This document shows positions 21,864-31,005 of a DNA stretch of 64,000 nt, in pieces. The translations under genes were made by a program, and so were the position numbers. Every line of letters starts with the position of its first letter. The stretch's first letter is position 1. The notes beneath the pieces were generated by a model, which made no database searches, was not told the DNA's origin, and saw nothing but the letters and a program-made list of their open reading frames with translations. This DNA is from Streptomyces sp. NBC_01669 (GTDB lineage: Bacteria; Actinomycetota; Actinomycetes; Streptomycetales; Streptomycetaceae), in NCBI RefSeq assembly GCF_026339735.1, contig NZ_JAPEQG010000001.1:8679001-8743000 (forward strand), written 5' to 3'.

Positions 21864-23393
21864 GTGTCAACACAGCCGAGAACCTGGGGGCTTGACGTGA
21901 CCGGAGAACCCAACACCCGCCTGTCTGACCTGTTCGGCCTTGCCGGCTGGTCCAAGGGCGAACTCGCGAGAATGGTGAACCGGCAGGCGGCGGCCATGGG
22001 CCATCCGCAGCTGGCCACCGACACCTCGCGGGTGAGGCGTTGGATCGACATGGGGGAATCCCCACGCGATCCCGTGCCCGAAGTGCTGGCTGCCCTGTTC
22101 ACCGAGCGGCTCGGTCGTGTCGTGACCATCGAGGACCTCGGGTTCGGCCGGCGCGGGCGTGTGGGGAAGCGGCGAGAGGTCGGGACGCAGGACAATCCCG
22201 ACGAACTGCCGTGGGCGCCCGAACGGACGGCAGCGGTCCTCACCGAATTCACGGGAATGGACCTCATGCTCAACCGACGCGGCTTGGTGAGCGCGGGCGC
22301 CGCGCTCGCCGCAGGATCGACCATCACCGGCCCCATGCACGACTGGCTGCACAGCGACCCTGTTCTGGCGGCCGACGCTCCACGGATCGACGATCCCCTC
22401 TACGCGGACCAGGCCGGTTTCGACCGGTACGAGGCCGCCCCCGTCGGATCGGAGGAGATCGATGCGCTGGAGCGGTCCGTCGAGGTGTTCCGCGCCTGGG
22501 ACGCGTCCCGGGGCGGCGGACTCCAGCGCAAGGCCGTCGTGGGCCAGCTCAACGAGGTGGGCGGCATGCTCGCCTACCGCCACCCCGACCATCTGCAGCG
22601 CCGCCTCTGGGGCGTCGCCGCCAACCTCGCTGTTCTCGCGGGGTGGATGTCCCACGACATCGGTCTGGAACCCACCGCCCAGAAGTACTTCGTCATCGCC
22701 GCCCATGCGGCGCGCGAGGGAGGCGACCGTCCGCGCGCGGGCGAGGCGCTCTCCCGGGCGGCCCGTCAGATGGTCCACCTGGGCCGTCCCGAGGACGCCC
22801 TGGACCTGATGAAGCTGGCCAAGTCCGGTTCAGGGGACATGGTGCTGCCACGCACCCAGGCGATGCTTCACACCATCGAGGCGTGGGCACAGGCATCCAT
22901 GGGCCGCGGGCAGGCCATGCGCCGCACGCTCGGCCAGGCCGAGGAGCTCTTCGTATCGGACAAGGGAGATGTCCCGCCGCCCAGTTGGATGCAGATGTTC
23001 GACGAGGCGGATCTGCACGGCATGCAGGCGCTGGCGTTCCGTACGCTCGCCGAGCACGAACCGGCGGCGGCGATCATCGCCCAGCGCCATGCCAAGCAGG
23101 CACTGGAGCTGCGCGTCAACGGGCGCCAGCGCTCCAAGATCTTCGACTACATCTCGCTCGCCTCGGCGTGCTTCATCGCCGACGACCCGGAGCAGGCCGA
23201 CCGTTACGCACGGCTTGCCCTGGTGACGATGGGGGAGACCTCCTCGCACCGCACCTGGGACCGACTGCGCGAAATGTACCGGCTCACCGGCCAGTTCGCG
23301 GGATACGCGAAGATCCAGAACCTGCGCGAGGAGATCGAGCTCGCCATGCCGCAGAGTTCGGTCATCAAGCGACCCAGGCGTTCGGAGATCTGA
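21864..23393 (+). CDS. nsdA: NsdA-type negative regulator of differentiation
   Basis: A 509-residue cytoplasmic protein matching Streptomyces NsdA in its N-terminal block (GEPNTRLSDLFGLAGWSKGELARMVNRQA, TDTSRVRRWIDMGE) and a helical TPR-like body (residues 170-480). In S. coelicolor NsdA represses sporulation and antibiotic production by an unknown mechanism; the N-terminal HTH-like segment suggests DNA or partner binding. The GTG at 21864 is used; a GTG at 21897 (TGEPN) is equally plausible and matches the shorter family start. It is monocistronic and convergent with the SpoIIE-type phosphatase gene downstream. Confidence 0.82.
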   Translation: MSTQPRTWGLDVTGEPNTRLSDLFGLAGWSKGELARMVNRQAAAMGHPQLATDTSRVRRWIDMGESPRDPVPEVLAALFTERLGRVVTIEDLGFGRRGRVGKRREVGTQDNPDELPWAPERTAAVLTEFTGMDLMLNRRGLVSAGAALAAGSTITGPMHDWLHSDPVLAADAPRIDDPLYADQAGFDRYEAAPVGSEEIDALERSVEVFRAWDASRGGGLQRKAVVGQLNEVGGMLAYRHPDHLQRRLWGVAANLAVLAGWMSHDIGLEPTAQKYFVIAAHAAREGGDRPRAGEALSRAARQMVHLGRPEDALDLMKLAKSGSGDMVLPRTQAMLHTIEAWAQASMGRGQAMRRTLGQAEELFVSDKGDVPPPSWMQMFDEADLHGMQALAFRTLAEHEPAAAIIAQRHAKQALELRVNGRQRSKIFDYISLASACFIADDPEQADRYARLALVTMGETSSHRTWDRLREMYRLTGQFAGYAKIQNLREEIELAMPQSSVIKRPRRSEI

Positions 23394-23529
23394 TCGGCCG
23401 ACGCCGCGAAGAGGAGGAGCGCCGACAACCCACCGCCGAGCACGGCATGCGTAAGGGTCTCGTTCGTCTGCGTTCCTGTGCCGTGCCGTGTTTCGCTCTG
23501 CTCTCGTGCTCCGGCGGCCTACCGGGCGT

Positions 23530-24972
23530 TCACGCCCCGATGCGGGCGACCAGCACGCATGCGTCGTCCAGGCGCTCGGTCCCGCCGAACTCCTCGACGA
23601 CGGTACGTACGCACTCCTGTGCCGTACGGGCCTCGGCGAAGCGCGGTGCGAGACCGAGCAGTGCCTCCGGGCCCGCGCCCCGGTCACTTCGGCGGGTCAG
23701 TCCGTCGGTGTGCAGAACCAGCACATCACCGGGCAGCAGGTGCACTTCGTCCTGCTCGTACGCGACCCCGGACGCGGCACCGAGCAGGACCCCGTCCGGC
23801 GGGGGCAGCGGGCGTCCCGCTCCGTTGCGGAAGAGCAGTGGCGCGGGGTGGCCGGCCTGCGACCAGGCGAGGGTGCCGGTCGCCGGGTCGAAACGGCAGC
23901 ACACCGCGCTGCCGAGAGCGGGCTGGGCCGACGATTGGAGTAACTGGTTGAGATGGCCCATCAGAGCGCCCGGCTCGATGCCGGCGACGGCCATGCCGCG
24001 CAGTGCGCCCAGCAGCATCGCCATGGCTGTGGTGGCGGGGATGCCATGACCGGTCAGATCGCCGACCGTGAGGAGCGTCCTGCCGTCGGGCAGCTCCAGT
24101 GCGTCGTACCAGTCGCCGCCGATCAGGGCGCTGGAATCCGAAGGCAGATAGTGCGACGCGACATCCAGTGCGCCAGGTCCCTGTTGCGGGAGGCGAAGCG
24201 AGCCGCGCCACGGGGGCAGCACGGTCTCCTGCAGCTCGACCGCCATCCGTCGTTCGGTCTGCGCCATGTGCTGATGGCGCCGGATCGATTCACGGGTCCG
24301 GCCCACCATGCGCTGGCTGCGGCGCAGTTCGCTCACATCGCGCAGAACTGCCCACATGGAGGCGGTGCAGCCGTCCGCGTCGAGGACGGGCTCGCCCATC
24401 ATGTGCAGGGTGCGCATCCGGCCGTCGGCCCGCAGAATGCGGAACTCGCCGTCTATCGGCTTCCCGTCGACCAGGCAGGCCGTCACCAGAGAGGTGAGCA
24501 ACGGCTGATCCTCGGGAAACAGCACGGACGGAAGTTCGTCCAGCGACAGTGGTCCCGCCTGTGGGGACCGGCCGAAGATCTGGAAGAGCTCGTCCGACCA
24601 GCTGACCTCGTCGGTCAGCAGATTCCACTCGGCGCTGCCCACACGGCTGAGCAATGAACCGGGTTGCGGCTCGTCGAAGGGCTTCTCCTGGGCGGCCTCC
24701 GGCTCCTCGGCGAGCTGCTCCGCATCCCCCGGCGGCAGACCTTCCTTCAGTTGTCCCAGATGCGCGCCGAGATCGTCGAGATGATGGACCGCCAGTTCGC
24801 AGAGCGCACGCTGCCAGAGCAGCTGCGGATCGTCCTCGTCTATCAGGACGGTGTCGCGCCGTACCGCGTCCACGTCGCCGCGCAGCCGAAGGGTCTGGTC
24901 GATCAGCACATCGACGGCATCGCGTTCGGGCGGCTGCGGGGCGGGGCGGTCCGCGGACAGATGGGGCGGCAT
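23530..24972 (-). CDS. PAS-domain SpoIIE-type protein phosphatase
   Basis: A 480-residue signalling phosphatase. Order: helical N-terminus (1-110), PAS domain (about 115-225, SRVGSAEWNLLTDEVSWSDELFQIF), coiled linker, PP2C/SpoIIE domain (260-478). Metal-binding Asp residues are visible in GGDWYDAL, VGDLTGHG, HTDGL and LDDACVLV. Such enzymes dephosphorylate anti-sigma-factor antagonists (SpoIIAA-like) and control SigF/SigB-type factors. The start ATG at 24972 has CGGAG upstream; a GTG 6 codons earlier is possible. It is the first of three SpoIIE-type phosphatases in the window. Confidence 0.87.
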   Translation of the reverse strand: MPPHLSADRPAPQPPERDAVDVLIDQTLRLRGDVDAVRRDTVLIDEDDPQLLWQRALCELAVHHLDDLGAHLGQLKEGLPPGDAEQLAEEPEAAQEKPFDEPQPGSLLSRVGSAEWNLLTDEVSWSDELFQIFGRSPQAGPLSLDELPSVLFPEDQPLLTSLVTACLVDGKPIDGEFRILRADGRMRTLHMMGEPVLDADGCTASMWAVLRDVSELRRSQRMVGRTRESIRRHQHMAQTERRMAVELQETVLPPWRGSLRLPQQGPGALDVASHYLPSDSSALIGGDWYDALELPDGRTLLTVGDLTGHGIPATTAMAMLLGALRGMAVAGIEPGALMGHLNQLLQSSAQPALGSAVCCRFDPATGTLAWSQAGHPAPLLFRNGAGRPLPPPDGVLLGAASGVAYEQDEVHLLPGDVLVLHTDGLTRRSDRGAGPEALLGLAPRFAEARTAQECVRTVVEEFGGTERLDDACVLVARIGA

Positions 24973-25063
24973 CTCGTACTCCGATACAGGCACGGCACAA
25001 CCAGGTCTGAAAGGTGACCGATGACGACTGTGGCACAGGCTGAGGAAGCCCGTAAGCGATTTG

Positions 25064-25100
25064 GCAACACTCGACACGTTGTTGCATCTGGCATATGCCA
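25064..25100. promoter_or_regulatory. Two adjacent inverted repeats upstream of the phosphatase gene
   Basis: GCAACA (25064-25069) and TGTTGC (25080-25085) form a 6-bp dyad with a 10-base spacer, and a perfect 12-bp palindrome TGGCATATGCCA follows at 25089-25100. They lie about 90-130 bp upstream of the phosphatase start on the minus strand, in a 330-bp non-coding stretch (24973-25302). Operator function is inferred. Confidence 0.35.
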
Positions 25101-25302
25101 TAGGCTGCCTGGGTGGCGGATTCTTCGAACGGCCTTGCTGTCGCAGGGAGTTGATGCAAGTCATCCGGCGTGTGCGGCGCCGCGCGCGCCGTAGTGCGCC
25201 GGGTCCCGCAGGTCGCGCCGCACCCGGTCCAGGCATATGCGAGGAGCCCCTGTGGACGTGCAGGGGCTCCGGGGGCAGTCGTTGCTGTGCTGGGCGCAGC
25301 GA

Positions 25303-26193
25303 TCAACGAGCGTCGTCGCTCTTCGTGCCGTCCGCGAAGAGCGACGGATGGGCGCCCGCCACCTCCTGCAGCACCTGAACCTGCGCTTCCGGCGCGAGGT
25401 TCGCGAGATTGAGATCCCAGTGGATCTCGTCGGCACCGAGCGACGAGGCCTGCTCGATCTCGGCGGGCAGGCCGGCGAGGAACGTGCCGACGGGATCGGG
25501 GGTGTCTCCTCCCGTACGTTCATCACCCGAAGCACCAGCGGACCCGCCCCGCCCGCGTCCCGGTACCAGCCGACAGCGGCGCGGGCCACGCCCCGGTCCA
25601 GGACCCCGCAGACGAGCCCGGCGTCCAGGCGCGCGGCCCGTTCCACGGCGGCGCGGGCCACTTCGTCGATCAGCAGCGGCAGTGTGCCGCGGTACGGGTT
25701 CGGCCCGATCGTCGCGACCGGCACGGGTGTACCGCTTGCCCGTATGGGGGACGGGGGCCGGCGCCCAGCAGGCCTGTATGACGGCAATGTGCTCCTCGAA
25801 CCCGTCACCCCCGGTACGCCGTCGGTGTACCCGTCGCGGTGAAGGCCGGTCTCCGGGCCGGCACGACCGGCGGCTGGAACAACGCGTTGACGATGCCGGT
25901 CGTCAGTCGGATGCGCCGGGTGTGCGCCGCGGCCCACGTCAGCATTTCGATCGGCTTCCATACATACGACTCCGGCGGCCGCGCCTCATTGCGCCAGTCG
26001 GGACCGGCGGGCAGCAGTAGCCGCTCGTTGACGGACACGCTGTGGAAGCCGAGCCGCTCGGCGGCGCTGGCGATGGTGGCCACGGCTTCCGGGCCCGCGT
26101 ACGGGCCGAAGCATCGCTGCGCGCCGGTGTCCGGGGCGGGAATGTCACCGGACCCACCCGCGTTACAGCACCAGAACGAAAACGACACCCATT
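25303..26193 (-). pseudogene. F420/FMN luciferase-like monooxygenase relic
   Basis: Pieces of an LLM-family oxidoreductase run along the minus strand in different frames: [18 protein letters not shown] and [18 protein letters not shown]...TWAAAHTRRIRLTTGIVN, then GYTDGVPGVTG, GPNPYRGTLPLLIDEVARAAVERAARL, GWYRDAGGAGPLVLRV, and finally LGADEIHWDLNLANLAPEAQ with a stop at 25303. At least three frameshifts and an internal deletion separate them. It is non-functional, and it is divergent from the L33 gene. Confidence 0.72.
26173..26193. promoter_or_regulatory. Possible Zur-type site before L33/L31B
   Basis: The stretch containing GAAAACGACACCCATTC is a partial match to actinobacterial Zur boxes (TGaaAacgaTTTTCA-like) and lies 46 bp upstream of the L33 start. 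Zinc-free L33/L31 paralogues are commonly Zur-repressed. The right half-site is poor (about 10 of 15 positions), so confidence is low. Confidence 0.25.
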
Positions 26194-26238
26194 CCCACAA
26201 GTTGCGAATGGGGTCGGTGGAAGCGACCGGAGGTGCCC

Positions 26239-26403
26239 ATGGCACGCAGTGAAACCCGCCCCGTCGTCACTCTGAGGTCGACGGCCGGTACCGGACAGAC
26301 CTATGTGACCCGCAAGAGCCGCCGCAACAACCCCGACCGGCTGGTGCTGCGCAAGTACGACCCCGCCGCGGGGCAGCACGTCCTCTTCCGCGAGGAACGC
26401 TGA
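26239..26403 (+). CDS. rpmG: 50S ribosomal protein L33, zinc-free paralogue
   Basis: A 54-residue basic protein: [36 protein letters not shown] is classic L33. It has no cysteine, so it is the C-minus form that replaces the zinc-binding L33 when zinc is scarce. A strong ACCGGAGGTG site precedes the ATG. The L31B gene follows 59 bp downstream on the same strand, forming a two-gene operon of alternative ribosomal proteins. Confidence 0.93.
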   Translation: MARSETRPVVTLRSTAGTGQTYVTRKSRRNNPDRLVLRKYDPAAGQHVLFREER

Positions 26404-26462
26404 CCCGTCGAGCCCGACCGGCAGTAGCAAGCCCCCTCCGCAGCAGCAAGGAAGGAACGCGC

Positions 26463-26723
26463 ATGAAGCCCCGCATCCACCCCGTCTCCCGTCCGGTCGT
26501 CTTCCGCGACCGCGCCGCGGGGGTCGCCTTCCTGACCCGCTCGACCGCCGACTCCGACCGGCGCATGGAGTGGGAGGACGGCACCAGCTACCCGGTCATC
26601 GATGTGGAGACCTCGTCGGCGAGCCACCCCTTCTACACCGGCACCCATCGGGTGCTGGACACGGCGGGCCGGATCGAGCAGTTCCGGCGCCGCTACGGGA
26701 CCACGGCGCCCGTCGGACGCTGA
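26463..26723 (+). CDS. rpmE2: 50S ribosomal protein L31 type B
   Basis: An 86-residue L31B: starts [15 protein letters not shown], contains the [36 protein letters not shown] block typical of the type B form. It lacks the CxxC zinc motif of type A, so it is the zinc-independent paralogue. GGAAGGAAC precedes the ATG. It is the second gene after zinc-free L33, a pairing expected under Zur control. A hairpin follows before the convergent DUF1275 gene. Confidence 0.94.
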   Translation: MKPRIHPVSRPVVFRDRAAGVAFLTRSTADSDRRMEWEDGTSYPVIDVETSSASHPFYTGTHRVLDTAGRIEQFRRRYGTTAPVGR

Positions 26724-26831
26724 GGCTCGTGTGTCGCGTCACAGTGGGCGCTACGGATTCGAGGGAAGGGAATCCAGTGGTTTATCGTTCACCTAAGTGT
26801 GGATGACGCGCACAGCGCCCACCCCCGAGCC

Positions 26832-26864
26832 GCCCCGGCTGGATTCCCCCGATCCGGCCGGGGC
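26832..26864. terminator. Hairpin between rpmE2 and the DUF1275 gene
   Basis: GCCCCGGC (26832-26839) and GCCGGGGC (26857-26864) are perfect 8-bp arms with a 17-base loop, followed by TTCTCTCT. It lies between convergent genes and may terminate both. Confidence 0.5.
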
Positions 26865-26885
26865 TTCTCTCTGCCTGTCCGCCCC

Positions 26886-27563
26886 TCACCTCCGTGACGC
26901 GCGCCCCGGTACCACCTCGACCAGCAACGCACCTGCCGCCGGCACCGCCGCAACCGCGGCTGCGGCGCCCGGCCAGAGCCGTACCGTCAATGCCGTGACC
27001 GCCGCACCCGCCACGACGGCGAGAAGCCGGCCGATCACCCAGCCGTCCCCCTTGCGCAACGCACCCAGCGCCACGCGGCCGACGAGGGAGGTCAGCGTGC
27101 CGGTGAAGTAATTGGTCGGCGTCGGGCGGATACGGCCCTGAATCCCCATCGCCAGGGCAATGATCGCCAGCAGCCCCAACCGGTCCCTGTCGGACGTGAT
27201 CAGGTCGAGCCCCCACACCACGGCTCCGGCCGCGAGTAGCGCCACCTCGACCACCAATATCACCGACAGCCGGTACCGCAGCCGCTCACTCATCCACGCA
27301 CCGCACGCGACCCCGCAGCCGTACGCGACGAGCGCGGTCACGACATGCAGCGCCACCCCGTCCTCCCCGGCACCGGCGGCGGAAACACCCAGCAGTACCA
27401 GATTGCCCGTCATCACCCCGGCGAAGACCTGGCCGACGCAGATGAAGACGAACGCATCCGCCGCCCCGGACGCGGCGGAGAGCAGTATCAGGACCCATTC
27501 GCTTCGCGGATCGCGCACGGAGCCCGTGCTGGGCCGGCCGATGGGCACGGTGGGAGTGGACAC
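26886..27563 (-). CDS. DUF1275 (YoaK-like) membrane protein
   Basis: A 225-residue protein with about six hydrophobic segments. The family motif is visible at FVFICVGQVFAGVMTGNLVLLGV, and AMGIQGRIRPTPTNYFTGTLTSLVGRVA is the second conserved loop. DUF1275 proteins are inner-membrane proteins of unknown transport role. The GTG at 27563 (STPTVPIGRPS) is selected because longer forms add Cys/Arg-rich sequence without ribosome site. Monocistronic, convergent with rpmE2. Confidence 0.8.
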   Translation of the reverse strand: MSTPTVPIGRPSTGSVRDPRSEWVLILLSAASGAADAFVFICVGQVFAGVMTGNLVLLGVSAAGAGEDGVALHVVTALVAYGCGVACGAWMSERLRYRLSVILVVEVALLAAGAVVWGLDLITSDRDRLGLLAIIALAMGIQGRIRPTPTNYFTGTLTSLVGRVALGALRKGDGWVIGRLLAVVAGAAVTALTVRLWPGAAAAVAAVPAAGALLVEVVPGRASRR

Positions 27564-28059
27564 GCCTGACACCCTAGGGTTCCGTGGTGTGCACAGACAC
27601 ACACACGTCGCGCGATTCCACAACTCCCGCCACGTCGGCGGATAGCAGGGCGCCGCCGGCGACATGCGCTTCTTCCTGGCGGATCCCGCCGCAGCTCACG
27701 CTCCGTACGCGGCTACGCGGCCGACCGGCTCGGCGTGGACGACGCATGGGTGGCAGCGCTGCGCCGTAACCTCCTCGAACCGGCCGGGACCCGTCAGCCG
27801 GCGGAGCGCGGTACGGGACATGCGTCGCCGCCCAGGACGCGAAAGCGGAGGACCAGTGCGCCCAAGACCGTTCGGGGCGTGCCGGCGAGACAGGACTCAC
27901 TCCTGCCCACTGCCCAGGAACGCTACGGAATCCGGCCGTTCGGGGTCCGACAGGGACAGCGGATCGTCAAGCGGGCCTGCCCCGTCCTTTCCTGGCCCGC
28001 TGGGGCATGGAAGGCCGTTCCCCAGGTGTGGCCGTGGTCGATGAGGGCATCCGGGTGCC
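27564..28059. other. Intergenic stretch with possible gene relic
   Basis: No credible intact gene in about 500 bp. Plus-strand peptides RFFLADPAAAHAPYA and, one frame over, YAADRLGVDDAWVAALRRNLLEP look protein-like and continuous across a frameshift near 27710, so this may be another decayed gene whose family I do not recognise. The promoter of the VanZ gene should be at the right edge. Confidence 0.4.
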
Positions 28060-28839
28060 ATGACTGCAGAGGTGAACCGTACAGAGCGGCGACGGAGGGT
28101 GTGGGGAGCCACGCTGCTGCGTGCGCTCGTGCTGGTGGCTGCCCTCGTGGCCCTGACCGCCTTCTCCTTCGCTCTGGCGAAGGTGACGCTGACCCCGTCA
28201 TCGGCGTCGGAGGACCTCGTCCGGTCCAACCTTCGGCCGGGAAGATCGCTGCGGCAGTACGCCGAGGACTACACCTTCCTCGCGGCCTGCAAGCAGGCCG
28301 GCGGAAACCTGCTGCTGGGCGTCCCGTTCGGCATCCTGCTGCCGATTCTTGTGCCGCGCCGGCTCCGGATGCTGCGCATGGTCCTGCTGACAGTGACGGT
28401 GATGGTGGTGATCGAACTCGTCCAGGGCGCCCTGGTCACAGGGCGCGCCTTCGATATCGATGACGTGATCCTCAATACGAGCGGTGCGCTGCTCGGATAT
28501 CTGCTGGTGGGGCGGCGGATCAGCCATCGCTATCACGTGCTGGCGAACGGAACGACCAAGGCGGAGGCGGCTGCGCAGCCGAAGGTCGAGCCTGGTCCCG
28601 AGCCGAGGTCCAGGCGGAAGCCTGCGTCGAGGTCCGAGCCGAAGTCCACGTCCAAGTCCAAGCCGACGCCCAAAGCCAAGTCGAAGCTGACCTCCACGTC
28701 CAAGCCCAAGTCCAAGCCGAAGTCCAAGCCGAAGTCCAAGCCCAAGGCCCGGAGCGGGGCCGCGACCGGCCGAAGCGCGTCCGGGCTGGTTGCCTCCGGT
28801 CGCGCCCTGTTCGGCCGGCTGCTGACCCGTGACCGGTGA
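28060..28839 (+). CDS. VanZ-family membrane protein with repetitive Lys-Ser-Pro tail
   Basis: A 259-residue protein. The N-terminal 165 residues hold a VanZ-like domain with hydrophobic segments at about 18-42, 88-103, 108-125 and 135-152 and the family motif GGNLLLGVPFGILLP. VanZ homologues are linked to teicoplanin tolerance and often of unknown role. The C-terminal 90 residues are highly basic and low-complexity (KSKPKSKPKSK-type repeats), predicted cytoplasmic and disordered, possibly nucleic-acid- or polyanion-binding. The ATG at 28060 lies shortly after GCATCCGGGTGCC; the ribosome site is weak. Confidence 0.8.
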   Translation: MTAEVNRTERRRRVWGATLLRALVLVAALVALTAFSFALAKVTLTPSSASEDLVRSNLRPGRSLRQYAEDYTFLAACKQAGGNLLLGVPFGILLPILVPRRLRMLRMVLLTVTVMVVIELVQGALVTGRAFDIDDVILNTSGALLGYLLVGRRISHRYHVLANGTTKAEAAAQPKVEPGPEPRSRRKPASRSEPKSTSKSKPTPKAKSKLTSTSKPKSKPKSKPKSKPKARSGAATGRSASGLVASGRALFGRLLTRDR

Positions 28840-28891
28840 TGGGTGAGCCGGGCCCGGGCGGGGGAGCGTCCGGACCCGGCCGTCATGGTTC

Positions 28892-29188
28892 CTAGAGCGC
28901 TGGGTAGGCGTTCTTCATGAGCTCCTGGAACTGGGCGGAGAACCACTGCCCGGAGAGCGGGGCGTCGGGGAGCGCGCCGGACATGCTGTTTCCGTTACGG
29001 GCGTTACCCGTGTACGTCGGGTCGCACATCCGGTCGAATCCCTTGCCCTCATCGTTCGGGATCGCCTTGCTGGAGCCGTCCGACTCGCCCGGCGGCTTCA
29101 TCCAGACGTAGGCGTCGATCCCTGTCTCGGGGGCGGCCTGCGGTCGTTCGCCGAGCCCGGCCCCGGACTGGTTGCACCAGTTGCCCAT
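28892..29188 (-). pseudogene. GH6 cellulase relic, C-terminal part
   Basis: The minus-strand peptide GNWCNQSGAGLGERPQAAPETG followed by DAYVWMKPPGESDG and ending ELMKNAYPAL is the C-terminal quarter of a family 6 glycoside hydrolase (endoglucanase/cellobiohydrolase). Its upstream part lies beyond the IS605 element at 31006. The reading frames match across the element: RRIH from the far side joins GNWCNQ here, as in intact GH6 proteins. Confidence 0.85.
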
Positions 29189-29291
29189 CCCTGTTCTTGC
29201 GTGGGTATCCCCGGCTTCAGCCGGGGAGGGAAACGCGTCCTAAGCCCGGAGGCGCGAAGCGCCGGAGTTCGCTCCGCCTCTGTCGTTGCGG

Positions 29292-29720
29292 TCAGATAGG
29301 CCGCTTCTGGCCTTCGATGTACTGGCGGATCACGGTGAGCGGTGCACCGCCGCATGATCCTGCGAAGTAGGAGCGGGACCAGAACACTGACCCCATGCCG
29401 ATCCGGTTGATGCGGCCGGTGTACTCGGCCCGCAGGTACCGGGAGCTTACGCCCTTGAGGGAGTTGATCAGTTTAGACAGGGCGACTTTCGGCGGGTAGT
29501 GCACCAACAGGTGCACGTGATCCGCCTCGCCGTTGAACTCGCGTAGCTCTGTCTCGAAGCTGGCGCAGACCTCTCGCATGATCTCCTCGCACCGTTTGAG
29601 CATGGCGTCATCGAAGATGTCACGCCGGTACTTGGTGACGAACACCAAGTGTGCGTGGAGGGTGTAGGTGACGTGCCGTCCGGTGCGGATATCGGGGTTT
29701 GGTTTCCAGCGTGGTGACAT
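29292..29720 (-). CDS. tnpA: IS200/IS605 TnpA, Y1 HUH transposase (copy 2)
   Basis: A 142-residue single-strand transposase, same length as copy 1. HUH motif in DHVHLLVHY and catalytic Tyr in QYIEGQKR are intact, and the frame is unbroken. It differs from copy 1 at many positions across the protein (for example TKYRRDIFDD against TRYRRTVFND), so the two elements come from separate arrivals or an old duplication. It may still be able to move this element, and possibly act in trans on others with similar ends. Confidence 0.92.
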   Translation of the reverse strand: MSPRWKPNPDIRTGRHVTYTLHAHLVFVTKYRRDIFDDAMLKRCEEIMREVCASFETELREFNGEADHVHLLVHYPPKVALSKLINSLKGVSSRYLRAEYTGRINRIGMGSVFWSRSYFAGSCGGAPLTVIRQYIEGQKRPI

Positions 29721-29771
29721 ACGCCAAGCGTAGTATGATCAAGCGAGCCAACGTGGAAGGGGGTGGGTCGG

Positions 29772-30969
29772 ATGATTCGTGCGTACAAGTTCCTTATACG
29801 GCCCACCGTGGGCCAGACGATCGCACTGGGCGAGATGCTGCGCGATCACTGCTCCCTCTACAACGGTGCCTTGCAGGAACGCCGTGACGCGTACCGGCAC
29901 GTATCGAAGACGAGCATCAAGTACGGGATGCAGTCCGCGCAGCTCAAGGAGATCCGGGTGCACGACCCGGAGCGTCAGGGCCGGTGGTCCTTCTCCTCCC
30001 AGCAGGCGACGCTTCGCCGTCTCGGCAAGGCATTCGCCGCGTTCTTCCGCCGCGTCAAGGCGGGGAAACGCCGGGCTACCCGCGCTTCCGTGGCGTGAAC
30101 TGGTTCGACACGGTCGACTTCCCCAAGGACGGGGACGGCTGCCGCTGGGACTCCACTCCGCACGACCCGGTCACCCGCGTCCGCTTCCAAGGTGTCGGGC
30201 ACGTCAAGGTCAACCAGCACCGGCCGGTGGTCGGCAAGGTCAAGACCGTGTCCCTCAAGCGTGAGGGCAAGCGCTGGTACGTGATCCTGACCGCCGAGCA
30301 GACCGCGCCTAAGCCGCTTCCCGCGACCGGCTCTGTGGTCGGCATCGACATGGGCATAGCCAACTTCCTTGCCGACTCGGGCGGCGAGTTCATCGAGAAC
30401 CCCGGCACGGGCGGAAGGCCGCCGCGAAGCTCGAAGCGGCACAGCAGGCTGTCGCTCGGTGCAAGCGCCGCAGCAACCGGCGTAAGAAGGCCGTCCAGAA
30501 GGTTGCGGACCTGCACCGAAAGGTCCGCCGTCAGCGCCTCGATCATGCACACAAGACCGCGTTGGGCCTGGTCCGCGAACACGACTTCATCGCGCACGAA
30601 GACCTTAAGATCCGCAACATGGTCAAGGCCCCCGCACCGAGGCCCGACCCTGACCAGCCGGGCAGCTTCCTGCCCAACAGGGCCGCCGCAAAGGCCGGAC
30701 TCAACCACTCGATCTCGGATGCCGGATGGGGGGTGTTCCTGACGATCCTGCACGCCAAGGCTGAAAGTGCCGGACGAGACGTGATCGCTGTGGACCCCCG
30801 CAACACCTCCCGGACCTGCCCCGAATGCGGGCACGTCGCAGCGGAGAACCGGCCCACACAGGAGAAGTTCCACTGCGTCTCGTGCGACCACAGCGCGCAC
30901 GCGGACACGGTGGGCGCCCTGAACGTTCTACGGGCCGGGCTGGTCCGTCGCGAAGCCGCACCGGCATAG
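29772..30969 (+). pseudogene. tnpB: IS605 TnpB with two frameshifts (copy 2)
   Basis: Start IRAYKFLIRPTVGQT at 29772. The frame breaks near 30065, where AAG GCG GGG AAA runs into CGCCGG; copy 1 comparison indicates one missing base. It breaks again near 30402 in the C-run after GAAAAC-like ENP codons, again one base short. Between and after the breaks the RuvC-I Asp (GIDMGIANF), RuvC-II Glu (IAHEDLKIRN), zinc finger (CPECGH...CVSCDH) and RuvC-III Asp (HADTVGAL) are all preserved, ending at TAG 30967. Both lesions are single-base deletions in short homopolymers, so sequencing error should be excluded. Confidence 0.85.
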
Positions 30970-31005
30970 CGAGAAGCCCCCTCGTTCACGAGGGGGAGGA
31001 GTCAC
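30860..31005 (+). ncRNA. Probable omega/reRNA region at IS605 copy 2 right end
   Basis: The tnpB 3' end plus the CCCCCTCG-TTCA-CGAGGGGG hairpin and AGGAGTCAC end match copy 1 in layout, as expected for a TnpB guide-RNA scaffold. The guide would start at the GH6 flank (31006). Length and expression are inferred. Confidence 0.35.

Larger units (their letters stand above)
29189..31005 (+). mobile_element. IS200/IS605-family element, copy 2
   Basis: About 1.82 kb, same organisation as copy 1: left-end hairpin CCCCGGC-TTCA-GCCGGGG, divergent tnpA (minus) and tnpB (plus), right-end hairpin CCCCCTCG-TTCA-CGAGGGGG (30977-30996) followed by AGGAGTCAC. Borders are set by the interrupted GH6 gene to within about 2-3 bases. 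The element is clearly diverged from copy 1, so the two are not a recent duplication. Confidence 0.88.
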
